DNA of 64,000 nucleotides from Rhizobium sp. JAB6 (GCF_003024605.1 NZ_PYJQ01000009.1:930001-994000), one strand, 5' to 3'; shown: positions 7,308 through 16,805, numbered from the stretch's first letter. Program-made: numbers and translations. Notes: generated by a model from the letters alone, not told the origin.

Positions 7308-9451
7308 TTCGGAGCGGCAATACGTCCCGGCACCGTCGACACCAGATTGTTCAATATCGCCGTCGCCAACCCCCTCTTTGCGGTATCAGACGTCATCTTA
7401 CTTGACGCCACCGTCAACAAGTTTCTCGCGGCCTGCGGATCGGTCTCCATCAGCCCTCGCCCGATACGCTCTATGACGCGCGGCGGCATGCCCTTTCCCT
7501 CGTTTAGCACCCGAACGGCCGCCTGAATGGCGGCTGTCTTGAGGTTCCCGCTGAAGAGGTTCGTCAGCACGGCCGGATCAAAGTTCGCGATGTCAGACAT
7601 GTCCGCTAGATTATCGGCGGTGCGCGAGCCGCCGATCGCCTGGTTCATCGTTTCGAACATTCGCTGCTCGCGACCGATACGATTTCCGAGCTGCTGGGCC
7701 ATTCCTGGGGCCGCAATGGCTTGAAACTCATCCTCATACTTCGGCGTCATGAGCATGCGCGCCTTGTTCGTCGTCGGAGACGAAGCGGCGGCCTCGACAC
7801 GGGTGATCAGCGGATCAGCATAGCCTGCCCGGAAAGCCTGCTGCTGGTCCGGCGTCATCGCATTGAACCCAGCGATATTGTCGGCGGCGCGGGTGCGACC
7901 CGAAGCGGCTGCAGTGCCGGCATCAACGGCATCGATGACGCCGCTCCGCTCGGCATAGTTTGCAGCGGCCTGGCGGTAGGAAGGTGATGCTTCGGCAAGC
8001 GCGTTGTTGATCTGCCGCTGTACCTGACCGAGAGCATTCGCCCGCCAGTTTGCGCCCTGGTTCGTGGCGCGCTGGATCATGTCGTCAACGTCCATCTTCG
8101 CACGGAATAGGGTATTGAAATCCGTGACCTGCGAATTGCCGTCGGAGAGCATGTTCCGGACCCGAGCGAGCGCACCCTCGATCGTGTCGTAGCCGATATT
8201 GTCACGAGGGTTCGCGACTTGATTGACGCCAGGCGAAAGGGTCTGATCGATTGTATCGAGGACAGGTGAGACGTTGACCGCGCCGGCGTCTCGACGCGCG
8301 GCGCCGTAAAGCTGATTGGCTTCAGCATCTCGGGCCGCCGTTAGCGTAGCGGCGCGCTGCGCAGCGGTGTCAGGAGCGGCAAAGCCTTCCGCGAGGGCAT
8401 TGGATAAGCGCTCGCCCTGCCCTGCCTGGCGCGTCAGAAGCTGATTGACGACTTCCTGCCTCGCATCGTTCGGCGTGCGGGCGACAGACGAGAGCATCCG
8501 CTGACCCGCATTACCAATGGCGTCCGCTACGGCATAACCTTGCTGTCCGTCGTCGATTGCCGACTGGATGATATTCGCAATCTGATCTGGTGTTTTTCCA
8601 GATCTCTGCAGAGCGACGGCAAGAGCGCGGTTTGCCGCCGGCGTCGGATTCAGGCGCGATGTGACCGGCGCAAAAAGCGACCGGAGGAAGGAGCCCGCGC
8701 CTGCAGCGACATAGGGGGTCGCGCCGCCAGCGGCTAAACCCACGGCTCCCGCTGCCGCCCCGCTTTGAAGCCTATTCAGGAAACCATCTTGCCCGCTGCC
8801 AAAGCCTTGCGCACCGCCGAGAGCCGCACCTTCACCAGCGCCGATCGTTGCGGTTCGCGCGAGGCTCGCGCCGCGATTGATAGCGTTCGCAGTTGCGGAT
8901 AGTCCGCTTTTGGCGAGCCCAGCGCCGCCGGCAACACCGCCGGTAAGCTGGCCCGCTAGACGATAGCCGCCGCGGTTCTGCTCGTCAGAAGCATTAGTCG
9001 CGCGCTCTTCGGCAAGAACACGATTGTAATCAGCGTCCTTGCTATCGGATGCGAACGGGGCATTGATAAAACGAGCAACGGCGCCGAGCGGGTTATACTC
9101 GCCGGCATAGATGCCGCTGTTGTAATACTCGTCGGGCGGCCGTTGGACAGAAAGCGGGCCGCTCTTTGCCTGAGCGGCAATTTCGTCGGCGAGACCGAAC
9201 GAAAGCGTATCGGCGACGCCGCGCCCAAACGCGTCTACACGGCCGGCGATGCTATCGCGAGGATCGGCCGGCTGACCGATCCCAGTGTCGGGCGTGCGAG
9301 GCACAACGGCGCTACCGTCCGGCTGGGTCGCGGGCTGACTGCCAAGCGTCTTCGCAATCTCCGCGACGGTCGCGTTCTGCTGGTCGGGCGAGAGCTGCTG
9401 AAAGCTGTCGTCCACCGTCACCCTATGACCGGCGATATTCAGAACGGTCAT
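7304..9451 (-). CDS. Large internal virion / DNA-ejection-type protein
   Basis: The protein has 715 residues, is Ala/Gly-rich and has no signal peptide. A short N-terminal domain contains FQQLSPDQQNATVAEIAKTL; this start resembles the N-termini of large phage virion proteins. A hydrophobic Gly/Ala-rich stretch (about 165-255) could insert into a membrane, followed by a long helical half. Size, composition and position after another injected protein fit the ejection proteins of short-tailed phages (P22 gp16/gp20 type). It is translationally coupled to the upstream lysozyme-domain gene (ATGA at 9448-9451). Assignment is by context. Confidence 0.7.
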   Translation of the reverse strand: MTVLNIAGHRVTVDDSFQQLSPDQQNATVAEIAKTLGSQPATQPDGSAVVPRTPDTGIGQPADPRDSIAGRVDAFGRGVADTLSFGLADEIAAQAKSGPLSVQRPPDEYYNSGIYAGEYNPLGAVARFINAPFASDSKDADYNRVLAEERATNASDEQNRGGYRLAGQLTGGVAGGAGLAKSGLSATANAINRGASLARTATIGAGEGAALGGAQGFGSGQDGFLNRLQSGAAAGAVGLAAGGATPYVAAGAGSFLRSLFAPVTSRLNPTPAANRALAVALQRSGKTPDQIANIIQSAIDDGQQGYAVADAIGNAGQRMLSSVARTPNDARQEVVNQLLTRQAGQGERLSNALAEGFAAPDTAAQRAATLTAARDAEANQLYGAARRDAGAVNVSPVLDTIDQTLSPGVNQVANPRDNIGYDTIEGALARVRNMLSDGNSQVTDFNTLFRAKMDVDDMIQRATNQGANWRANALGQVQRQINNALAEASPSYRQAAANYAERSGVIDAVDAGTAAASGRTRAADNIAGFNAMTPDQQQAFRAGYADPLITRVEAAASSPTTNKARMLMTPKYEDEFQAIAAPGMAQQLGNRIGREQRMFETMNQAIGGSRTADNLADMSDIANFDPAVLTNLFSGNLKTAAIQAAVRVLNEGKGMPPRVIERIGRGLMETDPQAARNLLTVASSKMTSDTAKRGLATAILNNLVSTVPGRIAAPN

Positions 9452-11529
9452 TGCTCAATGCTCCATTTGACGCCCGAAGACGTCGTGTTGCCAGCCGGCG
9501 CTGTGGCTTGGGGTGCCGCGGATTGGCCTGCCTGCTGGCGAGCGCGCTGGACAGCATTCTGAACAACGCCGCGCAGATCGTTGAGTGCGTCTCGGTAGTC
9601 CTTTTCGCTCTGGGCCGTGTTCAGGCGCGCCATAGCGGCTGTTGCCTTCTGCCCTTCGACTTCGGTGATCTGACCGGCACCGCGCAGCGTGTTGTAGGCC
9701 TGCAGGAAGGTTTGGCCGGTGATCTGATCCATTTTCGACTGGACGCGCTGGGAATCCGTCGTGACGTTCGGCAGATAGCTGCTCTTGCCCAGCATCTTCG
9801 GGAGATACGGGTCGTTCGCGAGGCTATCGATCGACGAGAGGATCTGATTTGCAGCGCCTTCGACTGCTGGCAACGCAGTTTGTGCCGCTGCCTGAGCTGT
9901 GCCGCCAGCTTTATCCCGTGCCTCCCCGCGAACATCTTTCGCCTGGGTATCGATGATCTGACCAGTCTTGTTGTTCCGGGTGATAACCGATGTTCCCAGA
10001 TCGGTGTTGCTGACGCCAGGCGTAGGAACGAAGCCCTGCGGCAATTTCGTCTGCTGGAACGTGCCGTCTTTGGCGAGCTGACCGATAACGGTGTTGCCGC
10101 CTGCATCCGTGCCATAGATCGGCGCAAGTCCATATTCCGTGCCGCCGGCCATTCCCTCAGGAGGAGCAATCCACTGCCCGGTGCTGGTATCGTAGAAGGC
10201 GCCCTTCCCGTTACTGAGAATTTCCTTCTTCGAGCTCGCGAACTTGCCGAGGCTCTGGACCTCGCCTGTTGACTGGTTCGCCCGTGCTAGCGTGCCGTCG
10301 TCGAGCTTGACGAATGACCACGGCTGCGCTGTCTTGCCGGTCAAAACCTGCTGCCAGAGCTGCAAGCCGACCTGGCGCGTGTAGGGATTGCGCACCATGG
10401 CGGCGATTTGGTCATTGGTGACGTTCTGCCGGGTTGCGGGTTGGGCTGCGGCAATCACATCGGGACTGACACTCGCCGCCGGAGCAACTGTCGCGGGAAC
10501 GGCGGCTGACTGCACAGGAGGATTGACCGGTGAGCTCCCGGCTGCCGGCGGCGTCTGCCGGTAGGCTGTCGTCACGACAGGGTCGACATAGCCGGTCTGC
10601 GGCTGGCTTGGGCCAAGCGCTGCATTCAGTTGTGCAGGCGTTGCGCTGGCAGGATCGAAGCCGGCTGCTAATTGAGCCGGATTGGTGGCACGGATTTCAG
10701 CGGCAGCACCAGGCGCAGGCAGACCGATCGACGGGTCAAGACTCGCAACCTGTGTTGGACCGGCAGGCGCCGCGGCCGGGGGCTGAGCATTGGCAAACTG
10801 GTTGGCATAATAGTTCTGCGCCATGGCAGCACGCCGCGCAGCTTCCCCTCCAGGCTGATCATATCCGGCGAACTTCCAGGCATTCGCCATGATGCTGGCG
10901 GCTTCCTGTGGGCTCTTGGCGGCATTCAGGCGCTGGATCAGCGTCGGGTCTTCCTGAAGGAAGAACTTCGCCTGCAGCTCTGGACTGATGTTCGAAGGAT
11001 CAGCGCCCTGCGACTGCGCGAAGTTGCGTAGATTTGCCAGTCGTTCGTTCCGCCACGACAGAATGCCACCCGCAGTACCGGGAGCACCGCCTTGCGACGG
11101 ATCGGGCCAAGCAGCATTGACCTTCGACGGATCCCACGAGCTCTCCGCACGGCCAGTCGCGGCAACCGCCGCCAAGCCGTAAGGGTTCGTCAAGCCCCCG
11201 CTGCGCACCGTGTTGATGAACTGGTTCTGGATATCGTTCGGCGAGCCAACTGCGGCGCTGCCCTGCACCGGAGCGGGATTGGTGGCCGCGACTTGCTGTT
11301 GTGCCCCGGGCGCGGGAATGCGGCTTCCACCGAACAGACGACCGAGAAAACCCGGTTGCTGCTGGGGTGCCGGCGTGCCGGTGATTGCCGGAATCACATT
11401 TTGCTCGAATGCCTTGTTCTGCGCAGCCGTGTCAATCGCACTGCCAAGCGAGTTTGTCAGGCTATCGAGCCAGGAGCGGTCGGGCGTCGGAAGCGCGGTA
11501 ATCGGGACGCGCAGGCTCGCGATGGCCAT
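9448..11529 (-). CDS. Internal virion protein with phage tail-lysozyme domain
   Basis: The protein has 693 residues. A Pro/Gln/Ala-rich N-terminal part is followed by a domain (about 95-245) with the pattern NPYGLAAVAATGRAESSW, a later AGGILSWRNERLANL and FFLQE, which matches the Phage_lysozyme2 type of peptidoglycan hydrolase; Glu in the GRAESSW block is the likely catalytic residue. The rest is low-complexity and helical. It would open the cell wall at the start of infection, as virion-associated muralytic proteins do. It lies between two other candidate ejection genes. Confidence 0.78.
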   Translation of the reverse strand: MAIASLRVPITALPTPDRSWLDSLTNSLGSAIDTAAQNKAFEQNVIPAITGTPAPQQQPGFLGRLFGGSRIPAPGAQQQVAATNPAPVQGSAAVGSPNDIQNQFINTVRSGGLTNPYGLAAVAATGRAESSWDPSKVNAAWPDPSQGGAPGTAGGILSWRNERLANLRNFAQSQGADPSNISPELQAKFFLQEDPTLIQRLNAAKSPQEAASIMANAWKFAGYDQPGGEAARRAAMAQNYYANQFANAQPPAAAPAGPTQVASLDPSIGLPAPGAAAEIRATNPAQLAAGFDPASATPAQLNAALGPSQPQTGYVDPVVTTAYRQTPPAAGSSPVNPPVQSAAVPATVAPAASVSPDVIAAAQPATRQNVTNDQIAAMVRNPYTRQVGLQLWQQVLTGKTAQPWSFVKLDDGTLARANQSTGEVQSLGKFASSKKEILSNGKGAFYDTSTGQWIAPPEGMAGGTEYGLAPIYGTDAGGNTVIGQLAKDGTFQQTKLPQGFVPTPGVSNTDLGTSVITRNNKTGQIIDTQAKDVRGEARDKAGGTAQAAAQTALPAVEGAANQILSSIDSLANDPYLPKMLGKSSYLPNVTTDSQRVQSKMDQITGQTFLQAYNTLRGAGQITEVEGQKATAAMARLNTAQSEKDYRDALNDLRGVVQNAVQRARQQAGQSAAPQATAPAGNTTSSGVKWSIEQ

Positions 11530-11532
11530 GGG

Positions 11533-11778
11533 TCACCCTCCAAGACGAATGTTGGGGTTCATGCTGGGGTTAATCGAGAACTGATTTTGCGGGAGTTTGC
11601 CCATGAGTTGGCTCAAGAAGCCGCCGGGCTGCTGACCTTGATTGATACCAGGTGCGGGCGGGAAGTATCCGTTTGCCGTCATCTGGCCGCCAGCAGGTAG
11701 CGTCCGCTGCTGTGGGCCAATCGCTCCGACGAGTTGTCCCATCCAAGAGAAATCAGGCTTTGGAAGCGTCACCGACAT
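11533..11778 (-). CDS. Small Pro/Gln-rich virion-region protein
   Basis: The protein has 81 residues rich in Pro, Gln, Gly and Asn, without a recognisable domain. The start MSVTLPKPDFSWMGQLVG resembles the beginning of the following large protein (PTPDRSWLDSL), which may reflect a shared targeting segment. It is coupled by ATGA to the upstream gene (11778) and lies 3 bases before the next. Probably a minor virion or assembly protein. Confidence 0.6.
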   Translation of the reverse strand: MSVTLPKPDFSWMGQLVGAIGPQQRTLPAGGQMTANGYFPPAPGINQGQQPGGFLSQLMGKLPQNQFSINPSMNPNIRLGG

Positions 11779-12467
11779 CAGAACAATCCTCCAGTCAGCG
11801 CCTTCGTGCCAAGGCTAATGCCGGTGCCCAGCAGCTTTCCAAGGAAGCCGCCGCTGTTCTGCGCCTGCTGCTCTTTGACCGCTGCCAGGTCGTTGTTCAG
11901 GCCCATTTGTCCTTGAGCTACAGAGCTTTCGAGCCCGAGGCGATCATTTGCGGTGCCTTGATAGAGGCTGGCGAGATTGCCGAGGGAACCGGCTGCGCCG
12001 TTGGCAGCGGTAAGCCCCTGACCGGAGAGACCGTTCAGTCGATCAAGCCAGCTTCCAAATTCCTGATTTGCAAGGCCGGTACCATACTGCGATAGCGCCG
12101 TGAGCGTATTTCCAGAATTGAGCATCCCAGCGGCAGATGCACCGCGCAAAACCGCCTGCGTGCCCTGATCTAGCGAGAACTGATAGCCAGGGCTCGCCTG
12201 GAAGGCACCTGTCGCGGCGGCGTTTCCGTCCGCGCCGTTAAGGCCCAGCGCGTCGGAATACATGCTGGTCGCGCTCTTGCCGGCCGTAAGATAGGGATCG
12301 TAGTTGCCGACAGCCTGATCTAGCGCGCCGGCCGACTTCTGTTCGCCCGTGTCGATGATGCTGTTGCCGGCGTTCTGGAAGTTGTTGAGCAAAACGCCGT
12401 TCTGCCCAATCGCCTTCGTCGTTGCCTTGCCGATGTTGCTGCCGGTCAGAGAGCTAAGAAATCCCAT
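11778..12467 (-). CDS. DNA-ejection-type internal virion protein
   Basis: The protein has 229 residues, is Gly/Ala/Asn/Gln-rich and mostly helical. It contains the pattern ASPGYQFSLDQGTQAVLRGA and GYGTGLANQEF-like segments commonly seen in podophage gp7-type injection proteins; the ends have Gly-rich hydrophobic pieces (FLGKLLGTGISLGTKAL). Position directly after the gp10-like tail factor and before two other large virion proteins matches the injection-gene cluster of P22-like phages. Confidence 0.68.
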   Translation of the reverse strand: MGFLSSLTGSNIGKATTKAIGQNGVLLNNFQNAGNSIIDTGEQKSAGALDQAVGNYDPYLTAGKSATSMYSDALGLNGADGNAAATGAFQASPGYQFSLDQGTQAVLRGASAAGMLNSGNTLTALSQYGTGLANQEFGSWLDRLNGLSGQGLTAANGAAGSLGNLASLYQGTANDRLGLESSVAQGQMGLNNDLAAVKEQQAQNSGGFLGKLLGTGISLGTKALTGGLF

Positions 12468-12469
12468 AG

Positions 12470-12631
12470 TCAGCCTCCTAAGGCAGCGATGCGCTTTTCA
12501 GCTTCGCGGATATGTTGATCGAGCGCCTTCAGATACTGGTACCAGTTCTGATTGACGCGGCCCGTCTGTGGGTCTGCAATCCGCTCGGTCGGGACCGGGA
12601 GTTGCGGAAGCGCTGCGAGTGTGGAAGACAT
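12470..12631 (-). CDS. 53-residue phage protein after the gp10-like gene
   Basis: A small frame has its ATG (12631) overlapping the TGA of the gp10-like gene in an ATGA, and its stop 3 bases before the next gene start. The product has a Pro-rich start (LPQLPVPTERIADPQTGRV), then NQNWYQYLKALDQHIREAEKR, an amphipathic helix. Small proteins of this shape follow tail accessory genes in many phages. Function unknown. Confidence 0.6.
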   Translation of the reverse strand: MSSTLAALPQLPVPTERIADPQTGRVNQNWYQYLKALDQHIREAEKRIAALGG

Positions 12632-14055
12632 CAGTTCGAAACCGGTGTTGCTTGCTGTGAACCGCCCAAGATCGACACATAAACAGGGTCGGATACGTCG
12701 ATACGCCAGACGCGGCCATATCTGCTCGACATGCCGGCGCGGTTGATGACGACGGGCGTACGATGCGCCGCCAAGCGGCTGATTGGGCGTACCAATGGCG
12801 TCCCGAACAAATTACCGCCGTCATCGGACCATGAGATCAGGCAAACGGGATCGGTTTCGATCGGTTCGTCTCCGGTCACAAGGCCCTGACCAACGATCAG
12901 GTCGAAGTCAGCGCGTGGGATGGCGATGCGATCCGGGAAGCTCGTCGTCGGCAGCGAAATCGCGCTCATGACGAGCGGATTGCTACCCTCTTTTCTGTAA
13001 TCCGGGTCAAGCTTCCAGATGTCGGCCGAGGTGCGATCACCGATCACCCATCCGTTGAAGGCCTTGACAGAACAGACGCCGCGCCAATGATTGTCGAGAT
13101 AGCTTGCGCGCTCATGCCAGAAGCCAGTCGCAAGCTCATAGGTCCACGAGAAGGTCGGTCCAGTCACCGTCGCCCACATATGACCGGAGGTGACAGCTAC
13201 CGTGACGTCGATCGTCGATTTGTCCGCGACGGCTTCAATCAGGCGATCGAGATCAGGTCCAGAAATCTTGGACGGCTGATATCCGCCATCGAGCCGATAG
13301 ACGCCATTGTCGTCACCGACGAAAATAAGGCTCGAAAAGCCCTCTTCATTGCCGGCAATCGCGTAGGTATCGGCCAAGCCCTTCGAAAACACTGCGGCGC
13401 GCGAAAACGGCGTGCCGGTGGCATTACCGGCGTTCTGCCAAAACTCCATCCCCGAAGGTCCGAAGAGCACCAACTGCTCACCGAAGCCGAAGGCGTTCAG
13501 AAGACCGCCAGGATGGCTCTCCGCTTTACCGAGGTCCACGGCGTTGACGGCAGTGTCATTGAGCGCCGACACGAAATATCGGCCATCACGGATCGGAAAG
13601 ACGAAATAGCCGTCGATGAACGTTACGCTGATCGGCTGCGGCAGATCACCGTCCGGATACGCCGTTGGCGGGGCATCGCGGGTGACGACGAAAGCGCCGT
13701 TCTCGGTCACGCAGACGATATCGGGGATCGGTGCTTTATTATTGCGGGCGAATGTCACGCGCTTTGTGCCGGTCAACGCGCCGATGTCGGTTACTGTGAA
13801 GGCGCCCGAGACGAAATTAACTCGAGAGAGCCGATCGGCCTGCGCAACAAAAAGATCACCATTGTAATAGTGGAAGCCACGGCAGCCGCTATGCGCCGTA
13901 TTCGCCACTGGCGACAGACCCGGCACACGGCGGCGCGCAAAGCTGTTGCGCGATCCCTGCTCGAGTGGTTCGGCATAGCAGTTGATAAGCCTGCCGGAGC
14001 CTTCACCCGGACGCGCGCCCGGCGCCGTGCTGGTGGGAAAAATGATGTCAACCAT
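12631..14055 (-). CDS. P22 gp10-like tail accessory / DNA stabilisation protein
   Basis: The protein has 474 residues, mainly beta strand, starting VDIIFPTSTAPGARPGEGSG followed by RLINCYAE, the typical opening of packaged-DNA stabilisation proteins. The body has the repeated beta blade feel (FIDGYFVFPIRDGRYF, MWATVTGPTFSWTYEL, RGVCSVKAFNGWVIGD) expected for the gp10 hub that closes the portal and binds the tail needle. It is coupled at both ends (ATG at 14055 with the upstream stop, TGA with the 53-residue gene). Confidence 0.83.
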   Translation of the reverse strand: MVDIIFPTSTAPGARPGEGSGRLINCYAEPLEQGSRNSFARRRVPGLSPVANTAHSGCRGFHYYNGDLFVAQADRLSRVNFVSGAFTVTDIGALTGTKRVTFARNNKAPIPDIVCVTENGAFVVTRDAPPTAYPDGDLPQPISVTFIDGYFVFPIRDGRYFVSALNDTAVNAVDLGKAESHPGGLLNAFGFGEQLVLFGPSGMEFWQNAGNATGTPFSRAAVFSKGLADTYAIAGNEEGFSSLIFVGDDNGVYRLDGGYQPSKISGPDLDRLIEAVADKSTIDVTVAVTSGHMWATVTGPTFSWTYELATGFWHERASYLDNHWRGVCSVKAFNGWVIGDRTSADIWKLDPDYRKEGSNPLVMSAISLPTTSFPDRIAIPRADFDLIVGQGLVTGDEPIETDPVCLISWSDDGGNLFGTPLVRPISRLAAHRTPVVINRAGMSSRYGRVWRIDVSDPVYVSILGGSQQATPVSN

Positions 14056-14396
14056 CAGATATATTCCACCGGTAGAACGGAGCCGGAAACGTAAGTGGAA
14101 GGCTTGAGCTGGCGCAGCGTGTTTTCGGCGGCCAGCTTCGAAGCTTCATTGCGGGGCTGCCCATAGCTGGGCGCTATAGAATTGGCGAGGATGGTCGATA
14201 GAGGCTCGATCACCTCGTCATCAAACTGCTGCGGATCGCTGGCGCCATAGATCTGGCGCTGGCTCAGTTCCGCGAGCTTTCCGTCGACAATGCCGTCGAT
14301 ATCCTCGACGTTCTCCGGCGGCGGGTTCTGCCCTACCCCGCCATCGGCCTGCAGGAGCTTGAGCGTGGCAAGGATCAGGTCTTGTCTCGTCTTCAT
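14055..14396 (-). CDS. gp4-like head-tail accessory protein (probable)
   Basis: The protein has 113 residues, helical, opening MKTRQDLILATLKLLQADGG; the second half (ASKLAAENTLRQLKP) is typical of head-tail adaptor proteins. P22 gp4 is longer (about 160), so this may be only the adaptor core. It lies directly before the gp10-like gene, where gp4 is found in P22-like genomes. Assignment is from order and fold type. Confidence 0.6.
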   Translation of the reverse strand: MKTRQDLILATLKLLQADGGVGQNPPPENVEDIDGIVDGKLAELSQRQIYGASDPQQFDDEVIEPLSTILANSIAPSYGQPRNEASKLAAENTLRQLKPSTYVSGSVLPVEYI

Positions 14397-14414
14397 CTCG
14401 CCACGCTCCAGCTT

Positions 14415-14738
14415 TTATTGAGCAACGCCATGGGAAACGCGCGAAAGGTGCTCGCGCAGCAGATAACCTTCCAGCGCCCAAATCTTGTTGCGAGCATTGT
14501 CGCGAGCGATCTTGCGTCCGATCTCCTGATTGAAATTCTCGGGAGACGCGGCCGCGCTCTCGCCGGTCACGATATAGCCATTGCGCAGCGTCAGTGCGCA
14601 CACGGTCAGCGTCGTGTTCGGAAAGACATGGTACTGTTCGGAGACGATTGTCTCGTCGATCTGCGTTGGCGTCACCCGCGGGGCATTGAGGCCCTTTGCC
14701 TGAATTTCAGCTTCGATCTGAGCTTCATCCTTGGACAT
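14415..14738 (-). CDS. N4 gp49 / Sf6 gp66 family protein
   Basis: The protein has 107 residues and is clearly this family: APRVTPTQIDETI, then YHVFPNTTLTVCALTLRNGY and GESAAASPENF, with the near-invariant ending GRKIARDNARNKIWALEGY then LL. Members are small phage proteins of unknown job, sometimes near capsid genes as here. Codon use and position fit the late operon. Confidence 0.88.
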   Translation of the reverse strand: MSKDEAQIEAEIQAKGLNAPRVTPTQIDETIVSEQYHVFPNTTLTVCALTLRNGYIVTGESAAASPENFNQEIGRKIARDNARNKIWALEGYLLREHLSRVSHGVAQ

Positions 14739-14769
14739 CGATCTTTTCCTTCAATCTATGGAGAGAAAA

Positions 14770-14791
14770 AAGGCGGCCCGAAAGCCGCCTT
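14770..14791 (-). terminator. Rho-independent terminator
   Basis: On the minus strand AAGGCGGC / GCCGCCTT form an 8-bp stem with a 6-base loop, followed by TTTTCT. It directly follows the gene ending at 14796 and would reduce transcription into the gp49-family and tail accessory genes. Confidence 0.85.
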
Positions 14792-14795
14792 ATGG

Positions 14796-15140
14796 TCATG
14801 CCGCGACGTATTCGGCCTTGTCCTCGTCGGACAGGGCGTTGAATGCATCTGCGTCTTCTTTGGTCAGGCCTTCCTTGATGAGATCGGGGCCGCTCATGAT
14901 GGCAAACGTGCCATCAACCTGCTCCAGGGCAGTGAGGACAACCTCAGCCGTCTTGGGCGCCGGAGTGGGCGTCCTGGAACCCTTTTCGTCATCCAGAACC
15001 TGGAAGAACGGATTTCCCCGAAGAACGGCCAGAACGGCTTCATCGGTGACATCGGCCGCGCGTCGAGCGCTGAACTTGTGATTCAGCGTCTCGGTATCGT
15101 CAGGGGTGCCCGGTTCCGGCAAGTATTTGACCTTTACCAT
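14796..15140 (-). CDS. Small acidic protein of the head region
   Basis: The protein has 114 residues: a basic start (MVKVKYLPEPG), a Pro/Thr linker and an acidic helical end (LTKEDADAFNALSDEDKAEY). No family is recognised. It lies 11 bases after the small protein next to the capsid gene, so a minor head or head-completion protein is possible. Confidence 0.6.
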   Translation of the reverse strand: MVKVKYLPEPGTPDDTETLNHKFSARRAADVTDEAVLAVLRGNPFFQVLDDEKGSRTPTPAPKTAEVVLTALEQVDGTFAIMSGPDLIKEGLTKEDADAFNALSDEDKAEYVAA

Positions 15141-15151
15141 CAGCGTGATCC

Positions 15152-15547
15152 TCAGTTGGCCGGGATATAGGCAAGGACAAGCTCGGCATCGCCGGTTGTT
15201 GCCGCCGTGCCGCTGTTGTCGACGGTGAACACGATATCCGTGTCAACCGTGACCTTGTGGCCGACTGCAACAGCCATTGGCGCAAAACCCAACGCCGCCA
15301 GGGATACGTTCAGCCCGTATTTGGATGGGTTGCTGGCATCACCGATTTGGACGCGATTGTTGGTGCCGAAGTTGAAAACCGTCTGAACGTCCACACCCGA
15401 GATGGGCGCCAGGATGATCGAGCCGGCGGGAATCTTGAACTTCCACGTCAAAACACCGTCCGAATACTGGATGCGCTTGCGGTAGTACTGGACGTTCTGG
15501 AAACCGGCGTCGCGCGCCGTGGTGTTGGCATTGAGAGGCATCGTCAT
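15152..15547 (-). CDS. Putative capsid decoration or head fibre protein
   Basis: The protein has 131 residues and is strongly beta-rich with many Thr, Val, Asn and Gly (VLTWKFKIPAGSIILAPISG, TDIVFTVDNSGTAATTG), without enzymatic motifs. It is the first gene after the major capsid gene, separated by a hairpin. Beta-rich proteins of this size and place are often head decoration proteins. The assignment is by context. Confidence 0.55.
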   Translation of the reverse strand: MTMPLNANTTARDAGFQNVQYYRKRIQYSDGVLTWKFKIPAGSIILAPISGVDVQTVFNFGTNNRVQIGDASNPSKYGLNVSLAALGFAPMAVAVGHKVTVDTDIVFTVDNSGTAATTGDAELVLAYIPAN

Positions 15548-15575
15548 GCCCTTTCATGAATGAGGGAAGGTAAAC

Positions 15576-15593
15576 GGGCGGCCATAGCCGCCC
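15576..15593 (-). terminator. Hairpin after the capsid gene (attenuating terminator)
   Basis: A perfect 7-bp GGGCGGC / GCCGCCC stem with a CATA loop lies between the capsid gene stop and the next start. The minus-strand U tract is weak (GTTTACC), so it may lower rather than stop transcription, giving much capsid and less of the downstream products. Confidence 0.6.
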
Positions 15594-15603
15594 TAGCCGT
15601 TCA

Positions 15604-16764
15604 TCAAGAGTCCTGCGCGGCGCTGCTGAACTTGGTGACGACGCCCCACTGCTTCAGTGCCGTGCCGTCCATCGGGTGCTTCTTGAACATCTTCGCAGCA
15701 CCGTAGGCCATTTCGGTGCCGACGCCCTGGATGAACCCGTAATCATCTTCCTTGCGGAAGGTTGGCTTTGCCATCTGGCCCCAGCCGAGGACGGCCGCCT
15801 GCTGGCCGCAGAGGAAACCTGGCTCGACGCGCGAGCCGCTGTTGCCGGCCGTCTGGAGCGATGTCCAAATCTGAGTGACGTACAAGGTGATTTCCGGCAC
15901 CTTGCGGATGATGATGCCGTCATAGAGCAAGTCGCCGTCGACAAAGAGCGGGTTCTTATCGATGCCGTTGCCTTCACGGGCGCGGGCGTTCGTGTTCGCC
16001 GTCTTGATGTCAGGGTCATTCTGCAAATCGCGGAATTCGTTCGAGCCGCAGAAATAGACGTACCATTGATAGCCGTCAGCGGTCTTGAACGGCCGGATCG
16101 CCGGCACGGCATTTTCAGCCATGCGCTTTGCCAGAGTGAGAGACGCTGCGCTGGACTTGCCGGCTGCCGTGGTGATGTTGGCGAGAGCGGTGGCGTGGAC
16201 CGCATTGTAATTGGCAATCGCATTGCCGTAGAGGATGCGGTCGCTATTATCGGCATTCCACGTATTGCGCTGCGCGGCAGTAGCTGCCTCATAGCTGATA
16301 CCGTTGACGGTGTTGCCGTCGTCAGAGCCGAGCCCTGCGGGAGCGGTTTCCGAAGGAAGAGCCATGAAGGCGGCAATCAGGTCGTCGCGCTGACGCTCCT
16401 TGCCCCAATCCGCGAGAAGCGGCTTCGCTTCGCCGAACAGGTCAGCAGAGTCCTTCTGGATCTCGTTCTTCTTCATGGTGACCGCGTTGCGCGCCCAATC
16501 GATCCACAGGCGCATGCCGTAGTTGTCGATCTTGTCCTCGTTGCCGACGAGCGTGCCGGCCCCTCGCCCTTTGCCGCGAAGCTTCGTGACAAGCGGAATG
16601 TTCATCTGCTCGCCGCCGTTCTTCAGCTCCTGGCGAATGCGGATGATAGCGGTCAGATCCTGGCCCATGTAGGGCGAGAACAGGTTTTCGCGAACGAACT
16701 CGCGGTTGATTTCCTTGGTGTACTGGACAAGTTTGTTGTTGTCCTGAACCGTAGAGACGGCCAT
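15604..16764 (-). CDS. Major capsid protein, N4-gp56 family
   Basis: The protein has 386 residues. N-terminal half: VREN-LFSPYMGQDLTAIIRI, then the conserved block GEQMNIPLVTKLRGKG followed by AGTLVGNEDKI, and MRLWIDWARNAV. C-terminal half includes WYVYFCGSNEFRDL and a conserved late segment (QAAVLGWGQM). These are the hallmarks of N4 gp56-type (HK97-fold) capsid proteins. It follows the scaffold-like gene, as expected. Confidence 0.88.
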   Translation of the reverse strand: MAVSTVQDNNKLVQYTKEINREFVRENLFSPYMGQDLTAIIRIRQELKNGGEQMNIPLVTKLRGKGRGAGTLVGNEDKIDNYGMRLWIDWARNAVTMKKNEIQKDSADLFGEAKPLLADWGKERQRDDLIAAFMALPSETAPAGLGSDDGNTVNGISYEAATAAQRNTWNADNSDRILYGNAIANYNAVHATALANITTAAGKSSAASLTLAKRMAENAVPAIRPFKTADGYQWYVYFCGSNEFRDLQNDPDIKTANTNARAREGNGIDKNPLFVDGDLLYDGIIIRKVPEITLYVTQIWTSLQTAGNSGSRVEPGFLCGQQAAVLGWGQMAKPTFRKEDDYGFIQGVGTEMAYGAAKMFKKHPMDGTALKQWGVVTKFSSAAQDS

Positions 16765-16805
16765 GGTATGGTCCTTTCAAGACGGGCGCGGCGCCTCTCG
16801 TGGCT